Shown here: positions 1-8,390 of the stretch, one piece after another
Layout: every line of letters begins with the position of its first letter
Position numbering within the stretch: position 1 is the first letter of the stretch
DNA from: an uncultured Eubacterium sp.
GTDB taxonomy: Bacteria > Bacillota > Clostridia > Oscillospirales > Acutalibacteraceae
NCBI GenBank assembly: GCA_934512155.1
Contig: CAKSWS010000018.1
Location: 1 to 29,061 of the forward strand
DNA: 29,061 nt
Reading direction: 5' to 3'
The notes under the pieces: generated by a model
The model's database searches: none
Seen by the model: the letters and a program-made list of their open reading frames with translations, nothing else
Told to the model about the DNA's origin: nothing
Program-made: the position numbers and the translations under genes

Positions 1-87
1 TTTGAAAAAAACAAAATTAGATTTAATACTCTTTTTGGGGCAGGATCGAATATGTATGCAATGGCTGAAGACGCGTTACTTTTTTGA
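1..87 (+). pseudogene. 3' remnant of a GT2-type glycosyltransferase, cut by the window edge
   Basis: Frame 1 is open from the first base to a TGA at 85-87 and reads like the segment around the conserved acidic motif of family 2 glycosyltransferases (FGAGS, then AEDALLF). The stop falls right after a run of T. In the next frame the reading continues as LNKSMRKNMQR to a TGA at 117-119, so a one-base slip in the T tract may have broken the gene. Even then it ends much earlier than GT2 proteins normally do after this motif. It is probably the end of a decayed transferase, but most of the gene lies outside the window. Confidence 0.4.
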
Positions 88-125
88 ATAAAAGTATGAG
101 AAAGAATATGCAAAGGTGAATGGGT

Positions 126-1037
126 ATGGAAAAAGTTTATAATGAAGAACCGCTAGTAAGTGTGATTATACCAACTTATAAGCGATCAGATATGTTACCT
201 AGAGCAATTAAATCAGTACTGAATCAAACATATAAAAATATTCAGGTAGTAGTTGTTGATGATAATAATCCAGATACAGCATATCGTAAAAAAACAGAAG
301 TTTTGATGAAACAATATATGGATGATTACAGAGTAAAATATGTAAAACATAGTAAAAACTCAAATGGTTCAGTGGCTAGAAACACAGGTATAAAGTGTTC
401 TGATGGAGAGATAATAGCGTTTTTAGATGATGATGACTGGTACTATTCAGAGAAAATAGAAAAACAGGTTGTATACTTGTTGAATTATCCAAAGTATCAT
501 GCGGTATATTGTGGTTGGAATCGAGCTGGAAAGATTATAATACCACAAGAAGAAGGAAATCTTTCATATAATATTTTGAGCGGTGATCATATTATTTATA
601 CAAACGTAATAATGATGTGGAAAAAAGACGCTATTGAATGTGGTGGATGGGATGAAACTTTTCAGAGACATCAAGAAGCTGCGTTTTTACTTAGGTATTT
701 TAGAAATGGTGGTAAAATGGGAGTAGTATCTGAAGTACTGGTTGAGTTTGATGTAAGTGACCGCTCTAATGCGGCTAGTAATCCTTACAAAAATGAAGAG
801 CAAACTTTACATTACTTAAATTCGTACAAAGATGTTATTGAGCAATGTGAAAAGGGTATTTCAGGTTCTGGTAAGAAAATATGGCTTTATCGTTATAGAG
901 GAATGTTTTTATCGTACATAAAAAATAAAGATTATAAGGGTGCAGTACATTTTTGGAGAAGAAATTGTAAACATATGGCATTTTCATTTTTGATTTCTAT
1001 GTTTGAATATACGATAAGAAAAGTAAGGGATAGATAA
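126..1037 (+). CDS. family 2 glycosyltransferase (GT-A fold), surface polysaccharide
   Basis: A 303-residue cytoplasmic or membrane-associated transferase that would add one sugar to the lipid-linked repeat unit. The N-terminus has the GT2 signature VSVIIPTYKRSDML, then VVVVDDN near residue 45 and the metal/nucleotide-binding acidic run FLDDDDW near residues 100-105. There is no signal peptide and no C-terminal membrane segment. An ATG also occurs at 120, but AAGGTG at 113-118 is only 1 base from it and 7 bases from the ATG at 126, so 126 is preferred. It is the first intact gene of a same-strand glycan cluster, with the polymerase gene 2 bases downstream. The sugar specificity cannot be read from the sequence. 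Confidence 0.88.
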   Translation: MEKVYNEEPLVSVIIPTYKRSDMLPRAIKSVLNQTYKNIQVVVVDDNNPDTAYRKKTEVLMKQYMDDYRVKYVKHSKNSNGSVARNTGIKCSDGEIIAFLDDDDWYYSEKIEKQVVYLLNYPKYHAVYCGWNRAGKIIIPQEEGNLSYNILSGDHIIYTNVIMMWKKDAIECGGWDETFQRHQEAAFLLRYFRNGGKMGVVSEVLVEFDVSDRSNAASNPYKNEEQTLHYLNSYKDVIEQCEKGISGSGKKIWLYRYRGMFLSYIKNKDYKGAVHFWRRNCKHMAFSFLISMFEYTIRKVRDR

Positions 1038-1039
1038 AT

Positions 1040-2188
1040 ATGGTTAATAATAGACACTGTGATGAATATTGGTTTGTAGCTTATTTTTATATATTTTTGT
1101 TATTAAAACCTATTATTTCTATTGTACCACAGTATTCAACAATCATTTTGTTGATAAGTGTTGTTTTGGTGTTAATAATGAAATTGCTGACTTCTACAGT
1201 AGTAATACAAAAAAATTTTATTCTTTTTTTGGTTATTACTTTGTTTTTTGGTGTTTCTTTACTTTGGGGAAAAGCTGTTAATCATTATAGTGCTGTTGAT
1301 CAATATATCATTGACTTTGTTATTTATGGGGTGATACCGCTATTTATAATGTCTGGAAAAATGGATTATTCTAAAGTATTAGCTTTTATAAGTCGTTTTT
1401 CGCTTATTGCAACAGTTGTTATATTTGCAGATCCATTTATGGAGTATCAATTTACTGGTGGTTATATGGAATATGGATTTAATATGTTGACATATTCATT
1501 TGCAGGAATAATTCTTAATTATTATTACTTCGAGAAAAAATGGTGTAGATGGTTAATACTAGTAGATTTAGTATTAATAACGGTTTATGGTAATAAAGGT
1601 GCTGTTGTTGCGGCATTGATATTATTTTTTGTTGCAAGCAATTTGAAAGAGCGAATGATTGCAAAAAAATTTGTAGTGTATGTAGCTGCCTTTGGGGGAA
1701 TTATTTTTTGGAAACAGATTCTTTCTGCTTTTGTATCAGTGGCAGATAAATATGTAACAGGTAGTTATTCGATAAATACCCTAAAAATATTATTGTCTGA
1801 CACTAGTATGATTACAAATAGTAGAACTAATATATGGGAAAAAGCTGTAGATGTGATAAAAAGTAATCCGTTAGGAGTTGGGGTAGGTTACTTTGAAAAC
1901 TATTATGATGGTTACACACACAATGTTGAATTGGATATTGCAGTTATGTTTGGGATAATAGGTTTAATATTATTTATATTATTGCTTATTATGGCAGTGC
2001 GAAATATTGTTTTAATTGATGACAGACCAAAACAAGTTTTTTTAATAGGCAGTTTAATCTGTTGGTTTGTGCCTATGCAATTTTCTCTTACCATATGGAA
2101 TGTAATAGTGTTCTGGATATTTTGGGGAAGTACATTTTTTGTAAGTATAGGTTCAATCCAACCATCGAATATAGATGAACAATTATAG
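1040..2188 (+). CDS. Wzy-like O-antigen/capsule polymerase, integral membrane
   Basis: A 382-residue, strongly hydrophobic protein with about ten predicted membrane segments. The hydrophilic stretch between roughly residues 240 and 290 contains SRTNIWEKAVDVIKSNPLG and then GVGYFENYYDGYTHNVELD. This arrangement (a long external loop with NSR-W and G-G-Y-THN motifs before the last helices) is typical of the O-antigen ligase/polymerase superfamily. It would polymerise exported repeat units on the outer face of the membrane. The start is preceded by AAGGGA at 1025-1030 and lies 2 bases after the upstream stop, so it is in the same operon. Primary sequence is poorly conserved in this family, so the call rests on topology, motifs and context. 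Confidence 0.8.
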   Translation: MVNNRHCDEYWFVAYFYIFLLLKPIISIVPQYSTIILLISVVLVLIMKLLTSTVVIQKNFILFLVITLFFGVSLLWGKAVNHYSAVDQYIIDFVIYGVIPLFIMSGKMDYSKVLAFISRFSLIATVVIFADPFMEYQFTGGYMEYGFNMLTYSFAGIILNYYYFEKKWCRWLILVDLVLITVYGNKGAVVAALILFFVASNLKERMIAKKFVVYVAAFGGIIFWKQILSAFVSVADKYVTGSYSINTLKILLSDTSMITNSRTNIWEKAVDVIKSNPLGVGVGYFENYYDGYTHNVELDIAVMFGIIGLILFILLLIMAVRNIVLIDDRPKQVFLIGSLICWFVPMQFSLTIWNVIVFWIFWGSTFFVSIGSIQPSNIDEQL

Positions 2189-2231
2189 GAAGGAGAAATG
2201 ATTCAGTATTGTAAGGAATCAAGTAAAAAGA

Positions 2232-3254
2232 GTGAAAAAAATATTAATAGATACATATGATACTGCATTTCAAAATATTTCAGGAGGTGTACGAAATAGA
2301 ATTCTTTCAATAGTAGGTGCCTTAAAGAAAAATGGTTTAAGTGTTGAGTATTTTGAAAAGTATAAAACAAATATACGTGATTATGATGTGTTACATGTTT
2401 TTATGCTCAAAGTTGATAGCTATTCACTTATTAAATATGCAAAAGAGAATGGACTTAAAGTTGTTATATCTTCTATAGTTGTTTTAGATGGAGAAAAACA
2501 ACTGAGATTATATTGGAAGTTGCGAAAACTTCCATTGATGACTACATATAAAATTTTATTTAATATTTGTAATATGGCTGATTCAATTATTGCTGAAACA
2601 ATTCAAGAAGCAAAATTTTTAGAACAATATTATCATGTACCAAGAAAAAAAATAGTAATAATTCCGAATGGTGCAGAAAGAATGGAATCTAAAAGTAAAA
2701 GTATATATGAAAAGATCGGTAAACAATGCGAGTATGCACTTGAAGTTGGAAGATTTGATAGTAATAAAAATCAGCTATCGGTTATTAAAGCTCTAAAAAA
2801 TACTGATATAGAAATTGTATTTATTGGTGGAGAATCTTCTGCGGAGTCTAAATACTATAAAGAATGTGTAGAATTGGCAAAAAATTCTCCCAATATTCAT
2901 TTTTTGGGATGGTTAGATCATGAAGATGAGTTGTTAAAATCGGCTTTTTGTAATTCAAAAGCAATCATTTCCTCATCTTACAACGAAACTTTTGGATTGA
3001 CCATAATAGAAGGAATTATGTCGGGGGCAATTCCAGTAGTGTCGAATACATTGCCTATACTTGATTATAAATCATTAAAAAATTGTATTAGATTTAATCC
3101 GAAAGATGTAGCAGATATTAGAGAAAAGATTAACTTTGTAATGAAGCATCAATCGTCTGAACTGGGACAGGATAAGTTGATAGATGAAGTGAGTACAGAG
3201 TTTTCATGGGATAAAGTAGCTATGGAACATATAAAATTGTACGGAGAATTATAA
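2232..3254 (+). CDS. family 4 glycosyltransferase (GT-B fold)
   Basis: A 340-residue cytoplasmic transferase. The C-terminal GT-B domain carries IPNGAE near residue 145, a VGRFDSNKNQ stretch near 172 and the E-x7-E motif ETFGLTIIE at residues 252-260, which contacts the donor sugar nucleotide in GT4 enzymes. The N-terminal domain has the usual glycine-rich NISGGVRNRI segment. The start is GTG at 2232. The nearest purine-rich signal (AAGGA at 2213-2217) is rather far upstream, while a much stronger one at 2187-2195 leads instead to a 20-codon ORF (see findings). Its stop overlaps the next gene's ATG (TAATG), coupling it to the PIG-L deacetylase. The acceptor and donor are unknown. Confidence 0.88.
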   Translation: MKKILIDTYDTAFQNISGGVRNRILSIVGALKKNGLSVEYFEKYKTNIRDYDVLHVFMLKVDSYSLIKYAKENGLKVVISSIVVLDGEKQLRLYWKLRKLPLMTTYKILFNICNMADSIIAETIQEAKFLEQYYHVPRKKIVIIPNGAERMESKSKSIYEKIGKQCEYALEVGRFDSNKNQLSVIKALKNTDIEIVFIGGESSAESKYYKECVELAKNSPNIHFLGWLDHEDELLKSAFCNSKAIISSSYNETFGLTIIEGIMSGAIPVVSNTLPILDYKSLKNCIRFNPKDVADIREKINFVMKHQSSELGQDKLIDEVSTEFSWDKVAMEHIKLYGEL

Positions 3255-4087
3255 TGAGTGTTAAAAATAAGATAATTGCGCTTTTCAAAATTAGTAAAAG
3301 AGAATATGAGTGGATTAGGGATTATGGTATCTGGCGTCGGATGTTACCAATAACAAATGTTAAAGAACTAACAGATGAAAAGATTCTGATATTAGCTCCA
3401 CATTCTGATGATGAATGGGTTGGATGTAGTCAATTACTTATTAATAAAAAGAATGATGTTACAGTTATGAATATGAACATGAATGGGGGAGATTCTGCTT
3501 CGGTTCATTTAGAACGTTTTAAAGAAATGAAGAAAGTTTCCGAAAAATATAAATATACTTTGGAAACAGTAGAAAAAGATAAATATTATTCTTTGAAAGA
3601 ATATTTGAAGACAAGTAATGTAAGCATTATTATGGTTCCTTGTTATTTTGATTGGCATGAAGAACATATAGAGGTAATGCATATATTGGATAAGATTGCA
3701 ACAGAGATTGGTTATGGTGGACATATTGCGATGTATCAGGTATCAATTCCAATTCCTTATCAAATGATAACTAATGGAAGTTTGATGGGAAAAAAAGTTG
3801 CTAAAAATAAATGGAAATTATTAAAGGACTATTATCCGTCACAAAGATATTTGAAAACAAGAAGATTTTTTATAAATGAAAAAATAAATGGAGCAGTTGC
3901 TTCTGCTTATGCGATTGAAGGATATTGCTTGATGCCATATAAGAAGTGGTCTTGTAATTTGAAAAAATATGCATTAGATGATGAAGAGAAGAATTATTTG
4001 AAATTAAATTTGCAACATATTGGAGTTATACGCGATAAATTACAAAGGATTTTAGTGGAGGAAAAAAGAGATGAGGATAGGATTTAG
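3254..4087 (+). CDS. PIG-L/LmbE-family zinc deacetylase
   Basis: A 277-residue protein with the PIG-L zinc motif APHSDDEWVG (His50, Asp52 and Asp53) and the second metal motif DWHEEH at residues 133-138, matching the H-x-x-H element of the family. Known members remove N-acetyl groups from GlcNAc-containing glycolipids or thiol glycosides. About 40 residues precede the catalytic domain. The gene overlaps the GT4 stop by one base (TAATG), so the two are translationally coupled. A plausible inference is that the GT4 adds an N-acetylated sugar and this enzyme deacetylates it, leaving a charged amine in the polysaccharide. The substrate is not provable from sequence. The 3' end overlaps a small gene remnant with its own strong ribosome-binding site. 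Confidence 0.85.
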   Translation: MSVKNKIIALFKISKREYEWIRDYGIWRRMLPITNVKELTDEKILILAPHSDDEWVGCSQLLINKKNDVTVMNMNMNGGDSASVHLERFKEMKKVSEKYKYTLETVEKDKYYSLKEYLKTSNVSIIMVPCYFDWHEEHIEVMHILDKIATEIGYGGHIAMYQVSIPIPYQMITNGSLMGKKVAKNKWKLLKDYYPSQRYLKTRRFFINEKINGAVASAYAIEGYCLMPYKKWSCNLKKYALDDEEKNYLKLNLQHIGVIRDKLQRILVEEKRDEDRI

Positions 4088-4175
4088 GAAAAAATATTTA
4101 AAGTAGCAAATGTGAAGTTATGTTGCATTTAAGGGTAATGATGTTGATGAAATAACAAAGATAATAGAATTTTAA
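4071..4175 (+). pseudogene. deletion scar: start and end of a lost glycan gene
   Basis: GTGGAGG (4055-4061) followed 9 bases later by ATG 4071 is a textbook translation start, but the frame closes after 11 codons (MRIGFRKKYLK, stop 4104-4106). Shortly after, another frame reads KGNDVDEITKIIEF and ends at 4175, which looks like a protein C-terminus. The pattern fits a gene that lost its middle, leaving start and stop ends between the PIG-L and pyruvyl transferase genes. The N-terminal MRIGF resembles the MRVGL start of the next gene, so an old duplicate is possible. Confidence 0.3.
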
Positions 4176-4248
4176 CTTAAATCAGCATAGAAAAATAAAG
4201 ATATTTACTTAAAGTAATCCAAATAAAACTAGAGAGGAATGATAATAA

Positions 4249-5388
4249 GTGAGAGTTGGATTAGTACCTTTATTATATGATGAATATAACTATGGTGGTG
4301 TTCTACAATTCTATGCGCTGCAAAGAATTTTGAAAAGTAATAATATTGAATGTGACATAATTTTTTTTAATAATGATGAAAAAGCTTTTTGTCTTGAATT
4401 ACCTGCAAGAAAAAAATTATTATTAAATATTAAAATTGCTATTTACAAAATTATTTATGGGAGACGTAGTGTTACTGAGAAAAATATTATTGAAGAAAAT
4501 ATAAAAAAAAGAAAAATGAAAATAGATGCCTTTAAACAGTTACATTATTCTCGAGTGGTCAATGAAGCGAGTATTTCTTATTCTGAGTATGATGCTATAG
4601 TATGTGGAAGCGATCAGATTTGGAATCCTAATTGGGCCAGAAGAAGGTGTTTTCTTGAATTTGTACCAGATGAAATAAATAAAGTTATTTATGCAGCAAG
4701 TCTGGGATGTGAAAGCATGAGTAAAGAGCAAAAGGCACAATTTGAGCCTAGAATAGAAAGGCTTCAATATGTTTCGGTTAGGGAACAGTCTGGAAAAGCA
4801 ATATTAGATAGCTTTATAAAGGATAAAGATATTAAAGTTGTTCTTGATCCAACATTGCTATTACTTCCGGAAGATTGGAATAATATTGTAGTAGAGCCTA
4901 AAGAAAAAGGCTATGTGTTTACATACTTTTTAGGCAAGTACGATGATAAAATTGAGTATATAGGTGAATTTGCCAAAAGAAAAGGATTGAAGATTATAAA
5001 TATACCATTTGCTTCAGGTGAAAAAAATGATGACATATGCTTTGGTGATTTACAAATAAAAGATGCAGATCCAGGAGAATTTATAGGCTTAATAAAGAAT
5101 GCGGAATACATATTTACAGATTCTTTCCATGCATGTGTTTTTTCTGTATTATTTAAAAAAGAATTTTATGCTTTTCAAAGAGATAACAGTAAAACGATGC
5201 AAGGGCGTATAAATACACTTGTGCATAATTTCAATTTACCAGATAGATTTATTGAAGTTGGAACCGATTTAGATATGATATCTTCAATAGATTATCAGAA
5301 TAATGACATGATACAGGAATCATTGCGTGGGGATTCATTGGCTTTTTTGTTAGATAGTATAAATGATAAATTTAATTTGGTGAAATAA
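4249..5388 (+). CDS. polysaccharide pyruvyl transferase family protein
   Basis: A 379-residue cytoplasmic enzyme of the PS_pyruv_trans (CsaB/WcaK-like) family, which adds ketal-linked pyruvate from phosphoenolpyruvate to sugars, or shares that GT-B-like fold. The N-terminal NYGGVLQFYALQRIL and the central YDAIVCGSDQIWNPNW are hallmark stretches. ADPGEFIGLIKNAEYIFTDS and FHACVFSVLF form the conserved C-terminal part (serine and histidine in TDSFHA). The start is GTG 4249, with GAGAGG about 9-10 bases upstream. It is followed by the flippase and an FrhB-type ferredoxin protein, a combination often seen in Firmicute and Bacteroidetes glycan loci. Pyruvylation is inferred from the family; some members may act differently. 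Confidence 0.87.
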   Translation: MRVGLVPLLYDEYNYGGVLQFYALQRILKSNNIECDIIFFNNDEKAFCLELPARKKLLLNIKIAIYKIIYGRRSVTEKNIIEENIKKRKMKIDAFKQLHYSRVVNEASISYSEYDAIVCGSDQIWNPNWARRRCFLEFVPDEINKVIYAASLGCESMSKEQKAQFEPRIERLQYVSVREQSGKAILDSFIKDKDIKVVLDPTLLLLPEDWNNIVVEPKEKGYVFTYFLGKYDDKIEYIGEFAKRKGLKIINIPFASGEKNDDICFGDLQIKDADPGEFIGLIKNAEYIFTDSFHACVFSVLFKKEFYAFQRDNSKTMQGRINTLVHNFNLPDRFIEVGTDLDMISSIDYQNNDMIQESLRGDSLAFLLDSINDKFNLVK

Positions 5389-5420
5389 TATCTTCTTAAA
5401 CATTGTAATAAGGATAGAAA

Positions 5421-5474
5421 ATCCGTTACCCTTATAAGAAAGGAACGAAGTGATAGCTAATTGGGCTACCGGAT
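5421..5474 (+). other. imperfect inverted repeat and 8-codon mini-ORF upstream of the flippase
   Basis: ATCCGTTACCC (5421-5431) can pair imperfectly with GGGCTACCGGAT (5463-5474). Between them AAAGGA leads to GTG 5450 and an 8-codon frame (MIANWATG) stopping at 5474-5476, just before the flippase ATG at 5481. It could be a translational-coupling leader or the tail of a lost gene. Confidence 0.25.
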
Positions 5475-5480
5475 AAAAAA

Positions 5481-7034
5481 ATGAGTAAAAAGATTAAAAT
5501 AAATCAGTTAAAAGCTGGAGCAATAATATCATATTTACAAATGGCAATACAAATTCTTATAGGTTTAGTATATACGCCTGTAATGATTAGACTTCTTGGT
5601 CAAAGTGAATATGGTTTATATAATACAGTTGCATCGACAATTTCAATGTTATCAGTATTAAGACTGGGGTTTAATAATAGTTATATACGATACTATTCTA
5701 TTTATAAAAAGCGAAACGATACAAAAGCTATAGATTGCTTGAATGGTTTATTCATAACAATTTTTAGCTTTATAGGTATTATCACATTTGTGTGCGGGAT
5801 TTTTTTGACAAATCACTTATCAATAGTATTTTCAGACGGACTGACTACAAGTGAATATGGAATAGCCAGAGTTTTGATGATATTATTAACCATCAACTTG
5901 GCAATTTCATTTCCAATGAGTGTATTTTCTAACATTATTTCTGCACATGAGAAATTTGTGTTTTTAAAATGTCTGGAGATAATTAAAAATGTATTGGGAC
6001 CGATGGTTACATTACCGTTATTATTAATGGGATTCCGTTCGATTGCAATGGTGTCAGTGTCGCTTACTGTGTCTTTAATTACAGACATTTGTTATGTAAT
6101 ATATGTTTTTCTTGTTTTGAAGAATAGGTTTGCTTTTAACAAACCTGAAAAAGGGTTATTTAGTGATCTGTTTGCATATACAGTGTTTATTGCTATTGAA
6201 TTAATTGTAGATCAGATTAACTGGAATATAGATAAAGTTTTACTTGCAAGATATAAGGGAACTGTAATGGTTGCAGTTTATTCTGTAGGATATAGTTTAT
6301 ACACATACTATCAAACTTTTTCATCCTCTATATCAGGCGTATTTACTCCAAGAATACATAAAATAGTAAATTCCGGAACCTCTATTGAGAATCAGCGTAC
6401 GGAACTTACAGAATTATTTACAAAAGTAGGAAGAATTCAGTTTTTAATGTTAGCATTAATAGCAAGTGGCGTTGTATTTTTTGGAAAATTTTTTATTGTA
6501 AGAATATGGGCAGGAAGAGGATATGAAGATTCATATATAGTTGCGTTATTGCTAATCATACCTGCATCTATTGCGCTAATTCAGAATTTAGGTATAGAAA
6601 TTCAGCGAGCAGAATTTAAACACCATTTTCGCAGCATAGTATATGTAGGTATGGCATGTATTAATTTGATTATGAGTATAATTTTATGTAAAAAATATGG
6701 AGCTATAGGTAGTGCTATAGGTACAGCATTTTCACTGGTAGTAGCTAATGGCTGTGTTATGAATATTTATTATCACAAAAAATGCAATTTAAATATAATA
6801 TATTTTTGGAAAAGCATTGGAAAACTAGCAATGGGAATGATTATACCAATAATTTTTGGTGGAATAATGACGACCTTTTTGAAAACCGATTCTATAATTG
6901 TATATTTACTGGAAATTCTTGTATATGTTTTAGTGTATGCTGTTTCTATGTGGAAAATAGGAATGAATAATTATGAAAAGAATTTATTTCAATCCGTATT
7001 GGGCAAATTTATAAAGAAAAAAGATAAGCGATAA
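5481..7034 (+). CDS. Wzx-type polysaccharide flippase (MOP superfamily)
   Basis: A 517-residue integral membrane protein with about 12-14 hydrophobic helices and the N-terminal signature of the polysaccharide transporters (LLGQSEYGLYNTVAS, then RLGFNNSYIRYY). It would flip the undecaprenyl-linked repeat unit across the cytoplasmic membrane for the Wzy-like polymerase encoded at 1040. The length is normal for the family. The ATG at 5481 is preceded only by a weak CGGAT, and an 8-codon mini-ORF with a better ribosome-binding site ends 4 bases upstream, so coupling is likely. The C-terminus is lysine-rich (KKKDKR) and presumably cytoplasmic. Confidence 0.9.
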   Translation: MSKKIKINQLKAGAIISYLQMAIQILIGLVYTPVMIRLLGQSEYGLYNTVASTISMLSVLRLGFNNSYIRYYSIYKKRNDTKAIDCLNGLFITIFSFIGIITFVCGIFLTNHLSIVFSDGLTTSEYGIARVLMILLTINLAISFPMSVFSNIISAHEKFVFLKCLEIIKNVLGPMVTLPLLLMGFRSIAMVSVSLTVSLITDICYVIYVFLVLKNRFAFNKPEKGLFSDLFAYTVFIAIELIVDQINWNIDKVLLARYKGTVMVAVYSVGYSLYTYYQTFSSSISGVFTPRIHKIVNSGTSIENQRTELTELFTKVGRIQFLMLALIASGVVFFGKFFIVRIWAGRGYEDSYIVALLLIIPASIALIQNLGIEIQRAEFKHHFRSIVYVGMACINLIMSIILCKKYGAIGSAIGTAFSLVVANGCVMNIYYHKKCNLNIIYFWKSIGKLAMGMIIPIIFGGIMTTFLKTDSIIVYLLEILVYVLVYAVSMWKIGMNNYEKNLFQSVLGKFIKKKDKR

Positions 7035-7051
7035 TATATTTGGGTGAAAAA

Positions 7052-8215
7052 ATGATAGAAATAAAGGAAAAGAAAAATTGTTGTGGCTGCGAGGCATGTT
7101 ATAATGCCTGCCCGGTTCAATGTATTTCAATGGAAAGAGATGAAGAGGGATTTAAATATCCATGTGTAGACACTACGAAATGTATAGGGTGTAACAAATG
7201 TGAAAAGGTTTGCCCTTGCATTCATAAACCAGATATTAATAAGCAGTATATTGAAGGGTATGCAGCAATTAATAAAAATTTAAAAGATCGGTTAAATAGT
7301 TCGTCAGGAGGCATTTTTTCATTACTTGCAACAAAAATTATAGAACTCGGAGGTGTTGTTATTGGTTGTACTATGACCGATGATTGTAAAGAGGCAATGC
7401 ACGTAATTGTTGATAATGCGGAAGAGTTAAATTGTCTTTATGGTTCCAAGTATTTGCAAAGTAATATAAATAATATTTATTCGGAAGTGTATGAAAAACT
7501 AAGGAATGACAAGTGGGTTTTGTTTTCTGGCACACCATGTCAGGTAGAGGGACTTTTAAATTATTTGGGAAGTCCATATGAGAAACTGATATGTGTTGAT
7601 TTGATTTGCCATGGTGTACCATCACCAGGCATGTGGAAAAAACATGTGGAGAATATTGAAAAGAAAAAACATTTAAAGCTAAAAAATGTCAATTTTCGAT
7701 GTAAGAAGTATAATGGATATTCTGATTATGGAATAATGTATCAAAAATCATTTTATAAATCGAAAGAGGAGGATACTTATTTTCAATTATTTATGAAAGA
7801 ATTGACTTTAAGGTTATCTTGCTATGATTGTAAATTTAAGGGAATTGTGCGAAATTCTGATATAACATTAGGAGACTTTTGGGGAATTAATGATTTTGCA
7901 GCAGATTTAAATGATGGAAATGGAACTTCTATTGTAGTGATTCAAAGCGAAAAAGGAAAAAAATTATTTGAAGAAATAAAACAGTCATTAGCATTAACTA
8001 CTGTAGAAGTGGACAAGGTATTTGCGACTCATAATGATGCAATGACAAAATCTTCATTAAAGCCAGATAATCGAGAAGCATTTTGGAATGATTTTCATAA
8101 ACTCTCATATGAACAATTATGTAAAAAATATATACATATATCATCAAAAGAAAAAATGAAGAGTGTTTTACGAAAAATAGGAGTATTGGAAAAATTAGGG
8201 GGGGGTAACCTCTAA
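7052..8215 (+). CDS. ferredoxin-FrhB fusion oxidoreductase (F420 hydrogenase beta-subunit family) of the glycan locus
   Basis: A 387-residue protein. The N-terminus holds two 4Fe-4S clusters: C10-x2-C13-x2-C16-x3-C20-P and C44-x2-C47-x2-C50-x3-C54-P. The remainder matches the FrhB/FdhB flavoprotein N and C domains (SSGGIFSLLATK, then FSGTPCQVEGLLNYL and CVDLICHGVPSPG, and CYDCKFKG with ITLGDFWG). Such proteins are commonly encoded beside polysaccharide pyruvyl transferases and flippases, as here, but their reaction is not established. ATG 7052 is preferred over an in-frame TTG at 7040 because GGGTG at 7042-7046 is properly spaced. Codons near the 3' end contain a run of eight G (8198-8205), unusual in such AT-rich DNA. 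Confidence 0.87.
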   Translation: MIEIKEKKNCCGCEACYNACPVQCISMERDEEGFKYPCVDTTKCIGCNKCEKVCPCIHKPDINKQYIEGYAAINKNLKDRLNSSSGGIFSLLATKIIELGGVVIGCTMTDDCKEAMHVIVDNAEELNCLYGSKYLQSNINNIYSEVYEKLRNDKWVLFSGTPCQVEGLLNYLGSPYEKLICVDLICHGVPSPGMWKKHVENIEKKKHLKLKNVNFRCKKYNGYSDYGIMYQKSFYKSKEEDTYFQLFMKELTLRLSCYDCKFKGIVRNSDITLGDFWGINDFAADLNDGNGTSIVVIQSEKGKKLFEEIKQSLALTTVEVDKVFATHNDAMTKSSLKPDNREAFWNDFHKLSYEQLCKKYIHISSKEKMKSVLRKIGVLEKLGGGNL

Positions 8216-8279
8216 TAATAATTTTGGAATGCTATACATATTTAAAGATAATGATTAACAAATAGAAGGAGAAAAATTC

Positions 8280-8390
8280 ATGAAAATAGCAGTAGCAGGA
8301 ACAGGATATGCGGGACTTTCTATTGCCACATTATTATCTCAAAACCACGAGGTAAGGTTCGATTTACAATGCCATGCAAGCAATAAGTGA
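8280..8390 (+). pseudogene. ugd: 5' fragment of UDP-glucose/nucleotide-sugar dehydrogenase
   Basis: A strong ribosome-binding site (AAGGAG) precedes ATG 8280. The first 25 codons read MKIAVAGTGYAGLSIATLLS followed by QNHEV, which is the NAD-binding start of UDP-glucose 6-dehydrogenases. Similarity stops at about 8354, where DNA coding for a cytidylyltransferase begins in another frame, and the ORF closes at 8390 after 36 codons. The remaining ~360 codons of ugd are missing. The piece cannot be functional as a dehydrogenase; it is the left part of a recombination junction. Confidence 0.75.
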
